Assembly (NCBI GenBank): GCA_947565635.1 | Contig: CANOGU010000005.1 | Coordinates: forward strand, 1 to 64,000 | Length of the DNA stretch: 64,000 nt | Direction of reading: 5' to 3' | DNA from: an uncultured Lactobacillus sp. | Lineage (GTDB): Bacteria > Bacillota > Bacilli > Lactobacillales > Lactobacillaceae | Notes under the pieces: model-generated | What the model was told of the DNA's origin: nothing | Databases searched by the model: none | What the model saw: the letters and a program-made list of their open reading frames with translations, nothing else | Made by a program: the position numbers and the translations under genes | In this document: piece by piece, positions 9,275 to 20,368 of the stretch | Position numbering within the stretch: the stretch's first letter is position 1 | Layout: the number at the start of each line of letters is the position of its first letter

Positions 9275-10972
9275 ATGCGTCAATCAAAATTTTTTATGCC
9301 AACGTTAAAAGAGGCACCTTCTGATGCTGTAGCAAAAAGTCACCAATTAATGCTTAGAGGTGGGTATATCCGTCAAGTGACTGCCGGAGTTTATGCATAC
9401 TTGCCGTTAGGTTACCGCGTATTACGTAAGGCAGAAAATATTATTGAAGAAGAAATGGATAATATTAATGTACCTGAAATGATCATGCCTCATCTCTTGC
9501 CAGCAACTCTTTGGCAAGAATCTGGTCGTTATAAAAAATATGGCGCAGAAATGTTTAAGCTTCAAGACCGACATGGACGTGAGAGTTTGCTTGGGCCAAC
9601 ACATGAGGAAACTTTTACTGAAATTGTTGCTAAGAACTTAAAGAGTTACAAGCAAATGCCACTTGCTTTATACCAAATCCAAACTAAATTCCGTGATGAA
9701 AATCGTCCACGTTTCGGTTTACTCCGTGGTAGAGAATTCGTCATGTTAGATGGTTATAGCTTTGCAGCAACTCGTGAACAATTAGATGAACAATTTGATG
9801 ATCAAAAATCAGCATATTTGAAGATCTTTAATCGTGCTGGTGTTACTGTTCACCCTGTTATTGCAGATTCAGGTACAATGGGTGGAAAGAACTCAACTGA
9901 ATTTCAAGCTCCTGCTGCAATTGGTGAAGATACAATTGCTACTAATGAAAAAGGCACTTACGCTGCTAACCTTGAAATGGCTAAAAGTATTGATACTTTT
10001 AAACAAGAGCCAGAAGAAGCAAAAGAATTAGCTAAAGTAGCCACTCCAGGAATGGATACAATTGAAAAGCTAGCTGATTTTCTTAAAGTTCCTTCAACTA
10101 GAATTGTTAAGAGTATCTTGTACATTGCAGATGACCAAAAAGTCTTGGTTCTCATCCGTGGTGATAAGGAAATTAACGAAGTTAAATTAAGCCATATCTT
10201 AGATGCAGACGAAGTTAGAACTGCAAATGCTGATGAATTAGTAGAAATTACTGGTTCAGAAAAGGGCGGCGTTGGACCAATCAATGCTGACTGGGCTGAT
10301 AAGATTATTGCGGATGAAACAGTCAAAGATTTGTACAATGTAGTTGTAGGTGCAAATGAAACCGACTATCAATATCAAAACGCTAATTTAGATCGCGACT
10401 TTAAAGTTGACGAATTTGCGGATATTCGTACGGCAAACGAAGGAGAACCAGATCCAGTTGATTATTTACCATTGAAATTTACTACTAGTATTGAAGTTGG
10501 TCATATCTTTAAATTAGGTACTTACTATACTGATACTATGGGTGCTGATTTCTTAGATAATAATGGTAAAGCTAAGCCAGTAATCATGGGCTCCTATGGA
10601 ATTGGGGTAACCAGAATGCTGTCAGCTGCAGTTGAACAACACTTAACTGAAAATGGAATCGCATGGCCAAAAGAAATTGCTCCATTTGCCATTCATTTAA
10701 TTCAAATGAAAATGAAGGATGAAACTCAAACTGAATTAGCTGAAAAACTTGAAAAAGAACTTTCAGCCAAGTATGATGTTTTATACGATGATAGAAATGA
10801 ACGACCAGGTGTTAAATTTAATGATGCTGACTTAGTCGGAGCACCATTAAGAATTACAATCGGTCGAAAAGCAAAAGATGGTATTGTAGAAGTAAAGCGT
10901 CCAATGGATGAAAAGGCTACTGAAGTTAATATTTCTGATTTGGATGCTGTGATTACAAAAGAGTTAGGATAA
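9275..10972 (+). CDS. proS: Prolyl-tRNA synthetase
   Basis: 565 residues, bacterial type ProRS. Class II motifs: the motif 2 region FRDENRPRFGLLRGREFVMLD and motif 3 GSYGIGVTRML. An INS (YbaK-like) editing insertion occupies roughly 225-400, which clears mischarged Ala-tRNA(Pro). The anticodon-binding domain is at the C-terminus. GGAGGA RBS. Confidence 0.97.
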   Translation: MRQSKFFMPTLKEAPSDAVAKSHQLMLRGGYIRQVTAGVYAYLPLGYRVLRKAENIIEEEMDNINVPEMIMPHLLPATLWQESGRYKKYGAEMFKLQDRHGRESLLGPTHEETFTEIVAKNLKSYKQMPLALYQIQTKFRDENRPRFGLLRGREFVMLDGYSFAATREQLDEQFDDQKSAYLKIFNRAGVTVHPVIADSGTMGGKNSTEFQAPAAIGEDTIATNEKGTYAANLEMAKSIDTFKQEPEEAKELAKVATPGMDTIEKLADFLKVPSTRIVKSILYIADDQKVLVLIRGDKEINEVKLSHILDADEVRTANADELVEITGSEKGGVGPINADWADKIIADETVKDLYNVVVGANETDYQYQNANLDRDFKVDEFADIRTANEGEPDPVDYLPLKFTTSIEVGHIFKLGTYYTDTMGADFLDNNGKAKPVIMGSYGIGVTRMLSAAVEQHLTENGIAWPKEIAPFAIHLIQMKMKDETQTELAEKLEKELSAKYDVLYDDRNERPGVKFNDADLVGAPLRITIGRKAKDGIVEVKRPMDEKATEVNISDLDAVITKELG

Positions 10973-10977
10973 TTTTT

Positions 10978-13900
10978 GTGACAAAAAAGAACGAACTTTT
11001 CAAAAAACTATTAGATCAAATCAAGTTTCCTGATAAGTTTGAAGATAACGATATTGTCCAAAATGGTGAAATTGAAAACGTGGATGTATACGCTAATGAA
11101 AGAAAGTGGAAAATCCACGTTTTTTTTGATACACCATTAGATTTTGAAACTTATCGCTCTCTTAATGAACTTATTCATGAGACTTTTGAACCATTTGTGA
11201 ATGTTGAATTATTAGTTCAAACACGCGATGGAAGTAGTAAAAAACTACCGGCCTACTGGACTTATGCCATTCAGAATTCAACTAACCTAAAACCAGCGGT
11301 TCGGGAATTTTTACAAGGACAAGCTCCTTATTTAGAAAAAGAAAAATGGCTAATTCCCACTCAAAACCAAGTAGTAAATGGCTTGCTTTCAGAACAAGTT
11401 TTAGCAGAACTAAATAAAGAATTCAGACGTTATGGTTTCTTTAATATCAAGTTTACAACGAAAGTTGATGAAACTAATATTGATGAAAATTTAAGAAGTC
11501 TAGAACAAGAGCAGGCTCAGCATGAGTCTGCTATGCAAGAATTCTATGAAAAACAACCGGCAGAACCTAAGAAAAAAATGCCTGTTAAGAGTACAAGAAT
11601 GGGCAACAAAAAGGTCGATAAAAAAGCTAAATTTATTCAAATTAAAGACTTGGAAGATGGCAGTGGAAACGTAGCTATTGAAGGCCATATTTTTAATACT
11701 GATATTCATGAATTAAAATCTGGAAGTGTAATTTTTACTGGTGAGATTACTGACTATACAGATTCAATTAGCTTTAAAAAATTTGTTTCTGACAAAGATC
11801 AAATTGATTATCTAAAGGGAATTAAACCTGGCGTTTGGGCTAGAATGCAAGGTTATGCAGCTGATGATCAATATCAACATGACGTTGTTTTTAATATTCG
11901 AAACTTAGAATTAATTGAACATAAGGGTCGAGAAGAAAAGTATGAAGGAGAGAAAAAGCGTGTAGAATTGCACCTTCATACAAATATGAGTCAATTGGAC
12001 GCAACTAGTACAGCGAGTGACTTTATCAAAACTGCGAAAAAATTTGGTCAAAAGGCAATTGCAATTACGGATCATGCAGATGTGCAATCTTTCCCAGAAG
12101 CTTATCATACTGGTGCAAGCGAAAAAATGAAGATTTTATATGGCTATGAGGCCAATATGATTGATGATCATGCTTTGCTTGTCCTTAATCCTACTGAAAT
12201 GGATTATCGAGATCGTGAATATGTGATTTTTGACGTTGAAACAACAGGACTATCGTCTGTTTACGACACCATTATTGAAATCGGTGCGGTAAAAATGAAA
12301 AATGGTGAGGTCCTAGAAAGATTCGATGAATTTATCAATCCACATCATCCCTTGAGCGATACAACGATTAACTTAACATCAATTACTGATGAAATGGTTG
12401 GTGCAGCTGATGATGAAAAAGATGTAATTAAAAAATTTAAAGAATTTTATGGTGATCGTCCTCTCTGTGGACATAATGTTCAATTTGATGTTGGGTTTGT
12501 AAATGCGGCTTTACGCCGTGCAGGTCTAGAAGAAATTACACAACCTGTTGTTGACACGCTTGAAGTTTCAAGACTTTTGCATCCTGAACAAACTCGCCAC
12601 ACCCTTGATTCTTTAGCTAAGAAATACAATGTTGTTCTTGAACATCATCACCGCGCTAATCAAGATGCCGAAGCTACAGGATACTTAATGTTTAAATTGC
12701 TAGATGCTTTTAATGAACGTTTTCATGAAGCAGATTTAGGCAAAATGAATGACTATGCTAAATATGGTCAAGTTTATAAGCGAGCTAAGCCAAGTCATAT
12801 GAGTGTTCTTGCTTTAAATCAAGAAGGACTAAAAAATATGTACAAGCTTGTATCGCTTGCAAGTACTAAATATTTCTATCGTATTCCACGTACCCCAAAG
12901 TCGGAATTAAGAAAATATCATAAAGGTTTATTATTTGGTAGTGGGTGCTGGCAAGGCGATGTATTCATTTCAATGATGCAAAAAGGATATGATGAAGCTC
13001 GTGAAAAAGCACGTTTTTATGATTATCTTGAAGTCCAACCGCCAGCAGCTTATCAAACCTTAATTGAAGATGATCTAATTAAAGATGAAGACGAGCTGCA
13101 TGAAATTATTCAAAATATTTATAAATTAGGTAAAGAATTAAATAAACCAGTCGTAGCTACCAGTGACTCGCACTATGTTGAACCGCATGAAGCAATTTAT
13201 CGTAAAATTTTATTAGCGGCTCAAAAGGGAAATCCTAATCGCAATAAGAATTTACCGGATTTACATTTTTATTCAACGCAGGAAATGCTTGATGCATTTA
13301 GCTTTTTGGGTGAAGATGTAGCTAAAGAAATTGTAATTGATAATACCAATAAATTAGCCGATCAAATTGAGGAAATTGCTCCGATTAAAAGTGGACTATA
13401 TCCACCTCATATTGAAAATGCGGATCAAGAAATGAAGGATTTAACCTATAATAAAGCCTACGAATTATACGGAAAACCTTTACCAAAGATTGTAGAAGAT
13501 AGAATTGAACTTGAATTGAATTCTATTATTTCAAACGGATATGCAGTTATTTACTTAATTTCTCAAAGGCTTGTTGCCAAATCAAATAAAGACGGATATT
13601 TAGTAGGGTCACGTGGGTCAGTTGGTTCTAGTTTAGTAGCGACGATGTCTGGAATTACGGAAGTAAATCCTTTGGCTCCGCACTATCGTTGTCCGAATTG
13701 CAAGTATTCAAAATTCTTTGAGAATGGAGAATATGGGTCAGGATATGATTTACCTGACAAAGAGTGTCCAAAATGTGGAACTCCATTAGTTAAAGATGGG
13801 CAAGATATTCCGTTTGCTACTTTCTTAGGATTCCATGGAGACAAGGTGCCGGATATCGATTTAAACTTCTCTGGAGACTATCAACCAGTAGCTCATAACT

Positions 13901-15276
13901 ACATTCGAGTTATGTTTGGTCCAGACAATTCATTTAGAGCGGGGACGATTGCGACTGTTGCTGATAAGACTGCTTATGGGTATGTTAAGCATTATGAAGA
14001 TGAAAATGAACTACATTTAAGAAATGCTGAGCTTGATCGTCTAGCAGCCGGTGCTTCTGGAGTAAAAAGAACAACTGGACAACACCCAGCAGGTATTGTT
14101 GTAGTGCCCGATGATATGGATATTTATGACTTTACTCCAGTCCAGTATCCAGCAGATGATTTAAGTGCAGCTTGGCTTACAACTCACTTTGATTTCCATT
14201 CTATCCATGATAATATTTTAAAATTTGATATTCTGGGTCACGATGATCCTACCATGATCAGAATGCTACAGGATCTATCCGGAGTTGATCCATTAACTAT
14301 TCCTCCTGATGATCCGGGAGTAATGTCTCTCTTCTCAAGTCCTGAAATTTTAGGTGTTACCCCTGAACAAATCCAATCAAAAACGGGAACACTTGGTGTA
14401 CCAGAATTTGGTACAAAGTTTGTTAGAGGGATGCTTGAAGAAACAAAACCAACTACTTTCTCAGAATTATTGCAAATTTCTGGCTTATCTCACGGTACTG
14501 ATGTATGGTTAGGAAATGCAGAAGATTTAATTAATAATGGGACTTGTAAGTTGAAGAATGTGATTGGTTGTCGTGATAACATCATGATGGACTTGATTCA
14601 CTGGGGTGTAAAACCAGAAGTTGCTTTCTTTACAATGGAATCTGTACGACATGGTAGAGGAATTAGCGATGAAAATATGGAAATCTTGAAAAAGAACGAC
14701 AAGATTCCTGATTGGTACATTCCCTCATGTCTTAAGATTAAGTATATGTTCCCTAAAGCCCATGCTACAGCCTATATCCTGATGGCACTGAGAATTGCTT
14801 GGTTTAAAGTATATTATCCAGTAATTTATTATGCTTCTTACTTCTCTGTTCGTGCTGACTTGTTTGATTTGGTAGCAATGAGTCACGGCAAGAATACAGT
14901 TAAAGCTGCAATGAAAGAAATTCAGGATAAGGGAATGGATGTTTCTGCAAAAGACAAGTCATTACTTACTGTACTTGAAATTGCAAATGAGTGCCTAGAG
15001 CGTGGAATAAAGATTAAGATGGTAGATGTAAACGAATCTGAAGCTACAGACTTTAAGATTATTGATGATCATACTATCTTGGCACCATTTAATGCTGTTC
15101 CTGGGTTAGGTGATAATGCTGCAAAGCAAATTGTGGCTGCCCGGGCGGAGCAGAAATTCCTTTCCAAAGAAGATCTTGCAACTCGCGGTAAGGTATCTCA
15201 AACAATTATGGATTATTTTGAAAACAATGGTGTTCTTGAAGGGATGCCGGATCAGAATCAATTATCACTATTTTAG
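10978..15276 (+). CDS. polC: DNA polymerase III alpha subunit, PolC type
   Basis: 1432 residues, full length. The replicative polymerase of low-GC Gram-positives. N-terminal OB region, PHP domain beginning at VELHLHTNMS (about 328), a DEDD 3'-5' proofreading exonuclease inserted in the PHP domain with FDVETTGL near 415, a four-cysteine zinc module near 904-930, and the catalytic VPDIDLNFSG near 955. Starts at GTG 10978, five bases after proS, with only a weak RBS, suggesting coupling to proS. Ends QLSLF, the canonical beta-clamp-binding tail. Confidence 0.98.
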   Translation: MTKKNELFKKLLDQIKFPDKFEDNDIVQNGEIENVDVYANERKWKIHVFFDTPLDFETYRSLNELIHETFEPFVNVELLVQTRDGSSKKLPAYWTYAIQNSTNLKPAVREFLQGQAPYLEKEKWLIPTQNQVVNGLLSEQVLAELNKEFRRYGFFNIKFTTKVDETNIDENLRSLEQEQAQHESAMQEFYEKQPAEPKKKMPVKSTRMGNKKVDKKAKFIQIKDLEDGSGNVAIEGHIFNTDIHELKSGSVIFTGEITDYTDSISFKKFVSDKDQIDYLKGIKPGVWARMQGYAADDQYQHDVVFNIRNLELIEHKGREEKYEGEKKRVELHLHTNMSQLDATSTASDFIKTAKKFGQKAIAITDHADVQSFPEAYHTGASEKMKILYGYEANMIDDHALLVLNPTEMDYRDREYVIFDVETTGLSSVYDTIIEIGAVKMKNGEVLERFDEFINPHHPLSDTTINLTSITDEMVGAADDEKDVIKKFKEFYGDRPLCGHNVQFDVGFVNAALRRAGLEEITQPVVDTLEVSRLLHPEQTRHTLDSLAKKYNVVLEHHHRANQDAEATGYLMFKLLDAFNERFHEADLGKMNDYAKYGQVYKRAKPSHMSVLALNQEGLKNMYKLVSLASTKYFYRIPRTPKSELRKYHKGLLFGSGCWQGDVFISMMQKGYDEAREKARFYDYLEVQPPAAYQTLIEDDLIKDEDELHEIIQNIYKLGKELNKPVVATSDSHYVEPHEAIYRKILLAAQKGNPNRNKNLPDLHFYSTQEMLDAFSFLGEDVAKEIVIDNTNKLADQIEEIAPIKSGLYPPHIENADQEMKDLTYNKAYELYGKPLPKIVEDRIELELNSIISNGYAVIYLISQRLVAKSNKDGYLVGSRGSVGSSLVATMSGITEVNPLAPHYRCPNCKYSKFFENGEYGSGYDLPDKECPKCGTPLVKDGQDIPFATFLGFHGDKVPDIDLNFSGDYQPVAHNYIRVMFGPDNSFRAGTIATVADKTAYGYVKHYEDENELHLRNAELDRLAAGASGVKRTTGQHPAGIVVVPDDMDIYDFTPVQYPADDLSAAWLTTHFDFHSIHDNILKFDILGHDDPTMIRMLQDLSGVDPLTIPPDDPGVMSLFSSPEILGVTPEQIQSKTGTLGVPEFGTKFVRGMLEETKPTTFSELLQISGLSHGTDVWLGNAEDLINNGTCKLKNVIGCRDNIMMDLIHWGVKPEVAFFTMESVRHGRGISDENMEILKKNDKIPDWYIPSCLKIKYMFPKAHATAYILMALRIAWFKVYYPVIYYASYFSVRADLFDLVAMSHGKNTVKAAMKEIQDKGMDVSAKDKSLLTVLEIANECLERGIKIKMVDVNESEATDFKIIDDHTILAPFNAVPGLGDNAAKQIVAARAEQKFLSKEDLATRGKVSQTIMDYFENNGVLEGMPDQNQLSLF

Positions 15277-15284
15277 TGGGATAA

Positions 15285-15313
15285 TTTACAAATTGCAGTA
15301 AATATGCTATTCT
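15285..15313 (+). promoter_or_regulatory. rimP-nusA operon promoter
   Basis: TTTACA (15285-15290), exactly 17 bases, TATTCT (15308-15313), immediately after polC. Predicted start near 15320, upstream of a terminator-like hairpin. Confidence 0.55.
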
Positions 15314-15366
15314 AAGAACGAAGTTCGAATAGCAAATTCGAGTGAGCAGTAATGCTCACTCTTTTT
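15306..15366 (+). terminator. Leader terminator/attenuator before rimP
   Basis: Two hairpins in a row: GCTATTC/GAATAGC with inner GAAC/GTTC (15306-15333), and a strong 9-bp stem GAGTGAGCA/TGCTCACTC with GTAA loop followed by TTTTT (15340-15366). The second lies only six bases before the rimP Shine-Dalgarno, so it can terminate polC read-through or act as an attenuator of the nusA operon. Confidence 0.75.
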
Positions 15367-15383
15367 ATTACGGAGGAAGAGAT

Positions 15384-15860
15384 TTGACAAAAGTTACCGA
15401 ATTGGTGGCAGACGTAGTTACGCCTTTAGCCGAAGCAAGAGGCGATGAACTGGTCGATGTTGAATATGTAAAGGAAAAGAAGCAATATTATCTTCGCATT
15501 TATGTTGATCGTCGCCCAGGCGGAATTGATATTGAAGAGATCGCAAATTTAAGTGAATTGGTATCAGAAAAACTAGATGAATTAGATCCTGATCCTTTTC
15601 CCGAACCGTATATTTTAGAGCTTTCATCTCCTGGTTTAGAACGTCCAATTAAGAATGAAAAAGATTGGGAACGTGCCAAGGGATCCTACATTCATGTTAG
15701 TCTTTATCAAAAAATTGATGGTGAAAAGACTTTTGAAGGTACTTTAAAAGATCTCAATCAAGATCAGATCGTCTTAGAAGTAAAGATCAAAACACGACGC
15801 AAAGACATCACAATCCCTAGAAAGGTGATTGCTTCTAGTCGCTTTGCAGTTGAATTTTAG
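15384..15860 (+). CDS. rimP: Ribosome maturation factor RimP
   Basis: 158 residues starting at TTG 15384, chosen because GGAGGAAGA ends three bases before it; the longer frame beginning inside the terminator hairpin is rejected. Needed for 30S maturation, binding S12. Family features: [19 protein letters not shown] and the [11 protein letters not shown] block. First gene of the conserved rimP-nusA-ylxR-ylxQ-infB-rbfA order. Confidence 0.96.
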
Positions 15861-15879
15861 AAAGGATGATCAAAAACTT

Positions 15880-17100
15880 ATGTCTAAAGAAATGGTGGAA
15901 GCCTTTGCAACCTTAGAAAAAGAAAAAGGCATTAAACAAGAAGTTATTGTTGATGCAATTAAGGCTGCTTTAGTAGCTGCATATAAGAAAAATTATAACC
16001 AAGCTCAAAATGTAGAAGTTGTTTTTGATGAAAAGAAAGGTAACTTCAAAGTTAATGCAATTAAGACTGTAGTTGATGAAGTTCAAGATAGTCGTCTCGA
16101 AGTAAGTTTGAAAGATGCTCTTGAAATTAACCGTGCTTACGAAGTTGGTGACGAAATTCGTTTTGAAGTAACTCCTAAAGACTTCGGACGTTTAGCTGCT
16201 CAAACTGCTAAGCAAGTTATTATGCAACGTTTACGCGAAGCTGAAAGAGAACATATTATTAGCGAGTACTCTCAATATAAAGATGAAATTGTTACTGGTA
16301 CAGTTGAAAGACGTGACAATCGCTTCGTTTATGTGAAGATTGGAAATGTAGAGGCTGTAATGCCGCATAATGATCAACTACCAGGTGAAACTTACAATCT
16401 TCAAGATAAAGTTCGTGTCTTGGTTACTAGAGTAGGGTCTGATTCAAAGGGAGCACAAATTACAGTTTCTAGAACAGCACCTGATTTAGTAAAACGTCTT
16501 TTTGAACAAGAAGTACCAGAAGTTTACGATGGAACTGTTGAGATTGTATCCATTGCTCGTGAAGCAGGCGATAGAACCAAGATTGCAGTTAAGAGTAATG
16601 ATTCTGATATTGATCCAGTCGGTACCTTAGTAGGACCAAAGGGAGCTCGTGTTCAAAACATCGTTAATGAATTGGGTGGAGAAAATATTGATGTTGTAAA
16701 ATATGAAGATAATCCATCTGATTTTATTGCCAATGCTTTGAATCCAGCAGAAGTAATTGCAGTTCAATTTAGCGGGGATGAAGATGATAAGAATGCTTTG
16801 GTAATTGTACCTGATTACCAATTGTCATTGGCCATTGGTAAACGTGGTCAAAATGTACGCCTTGCTGCTCGCTTAACTGGCTATAAGATTGACATTAAAC
16901 CTGAATCACAAGTTGAATTTGTTGATTCTGAAGGTGATGATGTTGAAGCAGATCAAGAGACTACAAATGATAATGTCTCAAATGAAGAAACACCAGAATC
17001 TATTGCTGAACAAATTGAAGACGATCCAAGTGATAAGTTTCCAAATGGAGAAGACGTTAATTCAGCATTAAATGATGATGCAGATAAAGATGAGGAATAG
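15880..17100 (+). CDS. nusA: Transcription termination/antitermination factor NusA
   Basis: 406 residues from ATG 15880 (AAAGGATG upstream). N-terminal RNA-polymerase-binding domain, S1 domain at about 130-200, KH1 with GPKGARVQNIVNELGGE and KH2 with AIGKRGQNVRLAARL. The C-terminus is an acidic, low-complexity tail of about 55 residues, replacing the acidic repeats seen in Proteobacteria. Influences pausing and intrinsic termination, which may bear on the hairpin in its own leader. Confidence 0.97.
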   Translation: MSKEMVEAFATLEKEKGIKQEVIVDAIKAALVAAYKKNYNQAQNVEVVFDEKKGNFKVNAIKTVVDEVQDSRLEVSLKDALEINRAYEVGDEIRFEVTPKDFGRLAAQTAKQVIMQRLREAEREHIISEYSQYKDEIVTGTVERRDNRFVYVKIGNVEAVMPHNDQLPGETYNLQDKVRVLVTRVGSDSKGAQITVSRTAPDLVKRLFEQEVPEVYDGTVEIVSIAREAGDRTKIAVKSNDSDIDPVGTLVGPKGARVQNIVNELGGENIDVVKYEDNPSDFIANALNPAEVIAVQFSGDEDDKNALVIVPDYQLSLAIGKRGQNVRLAARLTGYKIDIKPESQVEFVDSEGDDVEADQETTNDNVSNEETPESIAEQIEDDPSDKFPNGEDVNSALNDDADKDEE

Positions 17101-17110
17101 GTGACTTTCT

Positions 17111-17407
17111 TTGAAGAAAAGAAAAATTCCAATGCGTAAAGACTTGTTAACAAATACTATGCAACCAAAAAAAGAATTGGTGCGAGTAGTTGTTGATAAG
17201 GATAAAAATATTTCGGTTGATCCGACTGGAAAGAAATCAGGCAGAGGTGCATATGTATCTTTAGAACCTGATAAAATTGCTGAAGCACAAAAAAATCAAG
17301 TTTTGGAAAAAAGCTTAGGGGTTAAAGTTTCAGCTGATTTTTATGATGATCTTTATGCATATGTTGATCATCAAAAAGCAAGAAAAGAATTGTTTGGTGA
17401 TAAGTAA
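17111..17407 (+). CDS. ylxR: YlxR family RNA-binding protein (RNase P modulator RnpM-like)
   Basis: 98 residues from a TTG start 10 bases after nusA. The YlxR fold signature is seen: KKRKIPMRKDLLTNTMQPKKELVRVV followed by GRGAYVS (around 45-50). Basic protein reported in Bacillus to bind RNase P RNA. Second of three TTG-started genes in this operon. Stop is followed within three bases by the start of ylxQ. Confidence 0.9.
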   Translation: MKKRKIPMRKDLLTNTMQPKKELVRVVVDKDKNISVDPTGKKSGRGAYVSLEPDKIAEAQKNQVLEKSLGVKVSADFYDDLYAYVDHQKARKELFGDK

Positions 17408-17409
17408 TT

Positions 17410-17721
17410 TTGCAAAACAAACAAAAAACTTTAAATTTACTTGGATTAGCGCAAAAAGCTGGAAAGTTAGCAACGGGATTTGATGCAGTAAAAATATCTT
17501 TAAGCAAAAATCAAGCAAAATTGATTTTTATTGGGAATGATGTAAGTCAAAATACTAAAGATAAACTGAATTTCCTTATAAGAAAAAAAGATGTCAAACT
17601 AGTAGACACTTTTTCTAGTGCTGAAATAACACAGGCCCTTGGAAAAGAAAGAAAATTAGTTTCTGTTACGGATTCCGGTTTCAGCAAAGCAATGATAAAG
17701 AATTTAAACGAAGGAGTGTGA
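17410..17721 (+). CDS. ylxQ: L7Ae/YlxQ family ribosome-associated protein
   Basis: 103 residues from a TTG start. L7Ae/L30e/Gadd45 fold with [18 protein letters not shown] at the N-terminus, the RNA-binding signature of YlxQ and YbxF. Likely a K-turn RNA-binding protein; exact ligand unknown. Sits between ylxR and infB in the usual place; no strong RBS, so translation is probably coupled to ylxR. Confidence 0.88.
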   Translation: MQNKQKTLNLLGLAQKAGKLATGFDAVKISLSKNQAKLIFIGNDVSQNTKDKLNFLIRKKDVKLVDTFSSAEITQALGKERKLVSVTDSGFSKAMIKNLNEGV

Positions 17722-17725
17722 TTTG

Positions 17726-20368
17726 ATGGCTAAAAAACGTATTTATGAAGTAGCGAAAGAATTAGACATTGAAAACAAAATTGTTGTAAAAAAGGCACAA
17801 GATTTGGGTTTTGATGTAAAGAGCCACATGTCCTCCCTAGATGATAAGCAAGTTTCTAAGTTAGTAGATAGTTTGAAGTCTACTAATACTACGCCATCTA
17901 CTGAAAAGGATTCTAAAAATTCAAGTCGTAAAGAAAAAGCTAAAATAAAGGTTTCTGTGGGTGCAATTCGTCGTCGTGATAATAAAAATGAACATGATAA
18001 TCGTCACGGAAATAACAAGCACAGAAATAATAATTTTAAAAAACAACAAAATAATCGACGTGAGAATGAAGATAAAAAGACAACTTCTGCTAAACCAGCA
18101 GCACGTGATTTATTAAATAAATTTAAGAAAAAACAAAGAGCCGAAGCTAGTGAATTAAACGCTCAGACTGAGGCTTCCCGCCGTAAATGGCATCAAGAAC
18201 AAAATCCTCAAAGATCAAAGGTTAAAAAAGTGGAAAATACTCGTAAGCCAAAAGAAGAAAAACTCGAAGGAGCTGCAGCTGTAAAAGCTCGTGTTCAAGC
18301 TTCACAAAAACCAGTTGGTCCAAAGATTATTAAACCATCGCCGGCTAGAAATAAGGCTAAGAGACCTACTGTAAAAAAGGTAGAGCCTATCGCTCCAGTT
18401 GTACCTGCTCCTCAAAAAGAAGAAACAAAGCCAACTCGTAAGAAAGACTTTACTCGTAAGAAACGTGAAGTGCCAGATTATGAACGTGAAAGAAGCGAAC
18501 ATTCAGATAAGGCACGTCGTCGTAGAAATAAAAAGAATAAACGTATCAACCAAAGTAAAGAAGTCAAGAAGCAACCAACTCAAAGAAAGGAACGTCCATT
18601 GCCAGAAACATTAGTTTATGAAGAAGGCATGAATGCTCAAGATTTAGGAAAACTTCTTCATAGAGAGCCTGCAGAAATTGTTAAGAAGCTATTTATGTTA
18701 GGTGTTATGACTAACCAAAACCAATCTTTAGATAAGGATACTATTGAGCTTTTAGCAGCTGAATATGGTATTGAAGCTGAAGAAAAAGTGCATGAAGATA
18801 TCTCTGATATTGATACTTTATACACTAAGGAAATGGAAGAATCTAAAGCTTCTAAGCATCAAGAAAAACGTCCACCAGTTGTAACAATTATGGGTCACGT
18901 TGACCACGGTAAGACTACTTTACTTGATAGATTGCGTCACACTAACGTGTCTGAACACGAAGCCGGTGGTATTACTCAGAGAATCGGTGCTTATCAAGTA
19001 AGAATCGATGATCGTTTAATTACTTTCTTAGATACTCCAGGACATGCCGCTTTCTCAAATATGCGTGCCCGTGGTGCTGAAATCACCGATATCGTTATCT
19101 TAGTAGTTGCAGCTGATGATGGTGTAATGCCACAAACAATTGAAGCTATTGACCATGCTAAGAGTGCTGGGGTTCCGATTATTGTTGCTGTGAACAAGAT
19201 TGATAAGCCAGGCGCAAATCCTGATCATGTTATGGAACAACTTATGAAATATGGTTTAGTTCCTGAAGATTGGGGTGGCGATACAATCTTTGTTAAGATC
19301 TCTGCTAAGACTGGTAAAAATGTTGAAGAGCTCTTGCAAATGATTTTACTTCAAGCTGATGTCATGGAACTTAAGGCTGATCCAGATCAAAAAGCAATTG
19401 GTACTGTAATTGAAGCTCGTCTTGATAAGGGCCGTGGTTCAGTAGCAGATATTTTAGTTCAACAAGGTACATTAAAGGTTGGAGATCCAATTGTTGTTGG
19501 TGATACATTTGGCCGTGTGCGTGTTATGACTAATGATAAGGGACGTAGAGTGAAGAAGGCTGCCCCATCTACTCCTGTAGAAATTACCGGTTTAAATGAT
19601 GTTCCAGAAGCAGCTGATAAATTGGTTGTCTTTGATGATGAAAAGACTGCTAGAAGCGTTGGTGAACAACGTGCTAAGAATGCCTTAGAAAAACAACGTG
19701 AAAATGTCCAACATGTTACTTTAGACAACTTGTTTGATACAATGAAGAAAGAGAACATGAAGGAAGTTGACATTGTTCTTAAGGCTGACGTTCAAGGTTC
19801 AGCAGAAGCATTGCAACAATCTCTTGAAAAGATCGAAGTTGAAGGTGTAAGAGTTAACATTATTCACTCTGGTGTTGGTGCCATTAATGAATCTGATGTT
19901 ACTTTAGCTGGTGCTTCAAATGCATTTATTGTCGGTTTCAATGTTCGACCAACTAATACTGCTAAGAGTCAAGCAGATTCTGAAGGTGTAGATATTCGTC
20001 TATATAACATTATTTACAAGGTTATGGATGATGTAGAAGCTGCAATGAAGGGTATGCTTGAACCTACATACGAAGAAAAAGTTACTGGTAACTTAACTGT
20101 TCGTGAAACTTGGAAGGTATCTAAGATTGGTACAATTGCTGGTGCCTTTGTTGATAACGGATATGTTACTAGAGATTCAGGTATTCGTGTAATTCGTGAT
20201 GGTATTGTTAAATATGATGGAAAAGTTGCATCTCTAAAGCGTTTCAAGGATGACGTTAAGGAAGTTAAGCAAGGATTTGATTGTGGTATCACAATTGAAA
20301 ACTTTAATGACATTAAAGTTGACGATCAACTTGAGGCCTACGAGATGCAAGAGGTACCTGTTAAATAG
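17726..20368 (+). CDS. infB: Translation initiation factor IF-2
   Basis: 880 residues from ATG 17726, nine bases after AAGGAG (a TTG one codon earlier is possible). Recruits fMet-tRNA to the 30S subunit. The first ~350 residues are a highly basic Lys/Arg-rich extension; the G domain begins at [11 protein letters not shown] (about 389), with DTPGHAAF and NKIDKPGA following, then domains II-IV. The length of the N-terminal extension is typical for lactobacilli. Confidence 0.97.
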   Translation: MAKKRIYEVAKELDIENKIVVKKAQDLGFDVKSHMSSLDDKQVSKLVDSLKSTNTTPSTEKDSKNSSRKEKAKIKVSVGAIRRRDNKNEHDNRHGNNKHRNNNFKKQQNNRRENEDKKTTSAKPAARDLLNKFKKKQRAEASELNAQTEASRRKWHQEQNPQRSKVKKVENTRKPKEEKLEGAAAVKARVQASQKPVGPKIIKPSPARNKAKRPTVKKVEPIAPVVPAPQKEETKPTRKKDFTRKKREVPDYERERSEHSDKARRRRNKKNKRINQSKEVKKQPTQRKERPLPETLVYEEGMNAQDLGKLLHREPAEIVKKLFMLGVMTNQNQSLDKDTIELLAAEYGIEAEEKVHEDISDIDTLYTKEMEESKASKHQEKRPPVVTIMGHVDHGKTTLLDRLRHTNVSEHEAGGITQRIGAYQVRIDDRLITFLDTPGHAAFSNMRARGAEITDIVILVVAADDGVMPQTIEAIDHAKSAGVPIIVAVNKIDKPGANPDHVMEQLMKYGLVPEDWGGDTIFVKISAKTGKNVEELLQMILLQADVMELKADPDQKAIGTVIEARLDKGRGSVADILVQQGTLKVGDPIVVGDTFGRVRVMTNDKGRRVKKAAPSTPVEITGLNDVPEAADKLVVFDDEKTARSVGEQRAKNALEKQRENVQHVTLDNLFDTMKKENMKEVDIVLKADVQGSAEALQQSLEKIEVEGVRVNIIHSGVGAINESDVTLAGASNAFIVGFNVRPTNTAKSQADSEGVDIRLYNIIYKVMDDVEAAMKGMLEPTYEEKVTGNLTVRETWKVSKIGTIAGAFVDNGYVTRDSGIRVIRDGIVKYDGKVASLKRFKDDVKEVKQGFDCGITIENFNDIKVDDQLEAYEMQEVPVK

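Noticed and set aside
15342..15383. 14-codon N-terminal extension of RimP
   Set aside because: Lies in the terminator hairpin; TTG 15384 has a perfect RBS and fits the family start.
18302..18614. Overlapping ORFs on both strands in the infB N-terminal region
   Set aside because: Low-complexity Lys/Arg codons give open antisense and shifted frames; no RBS or known family.
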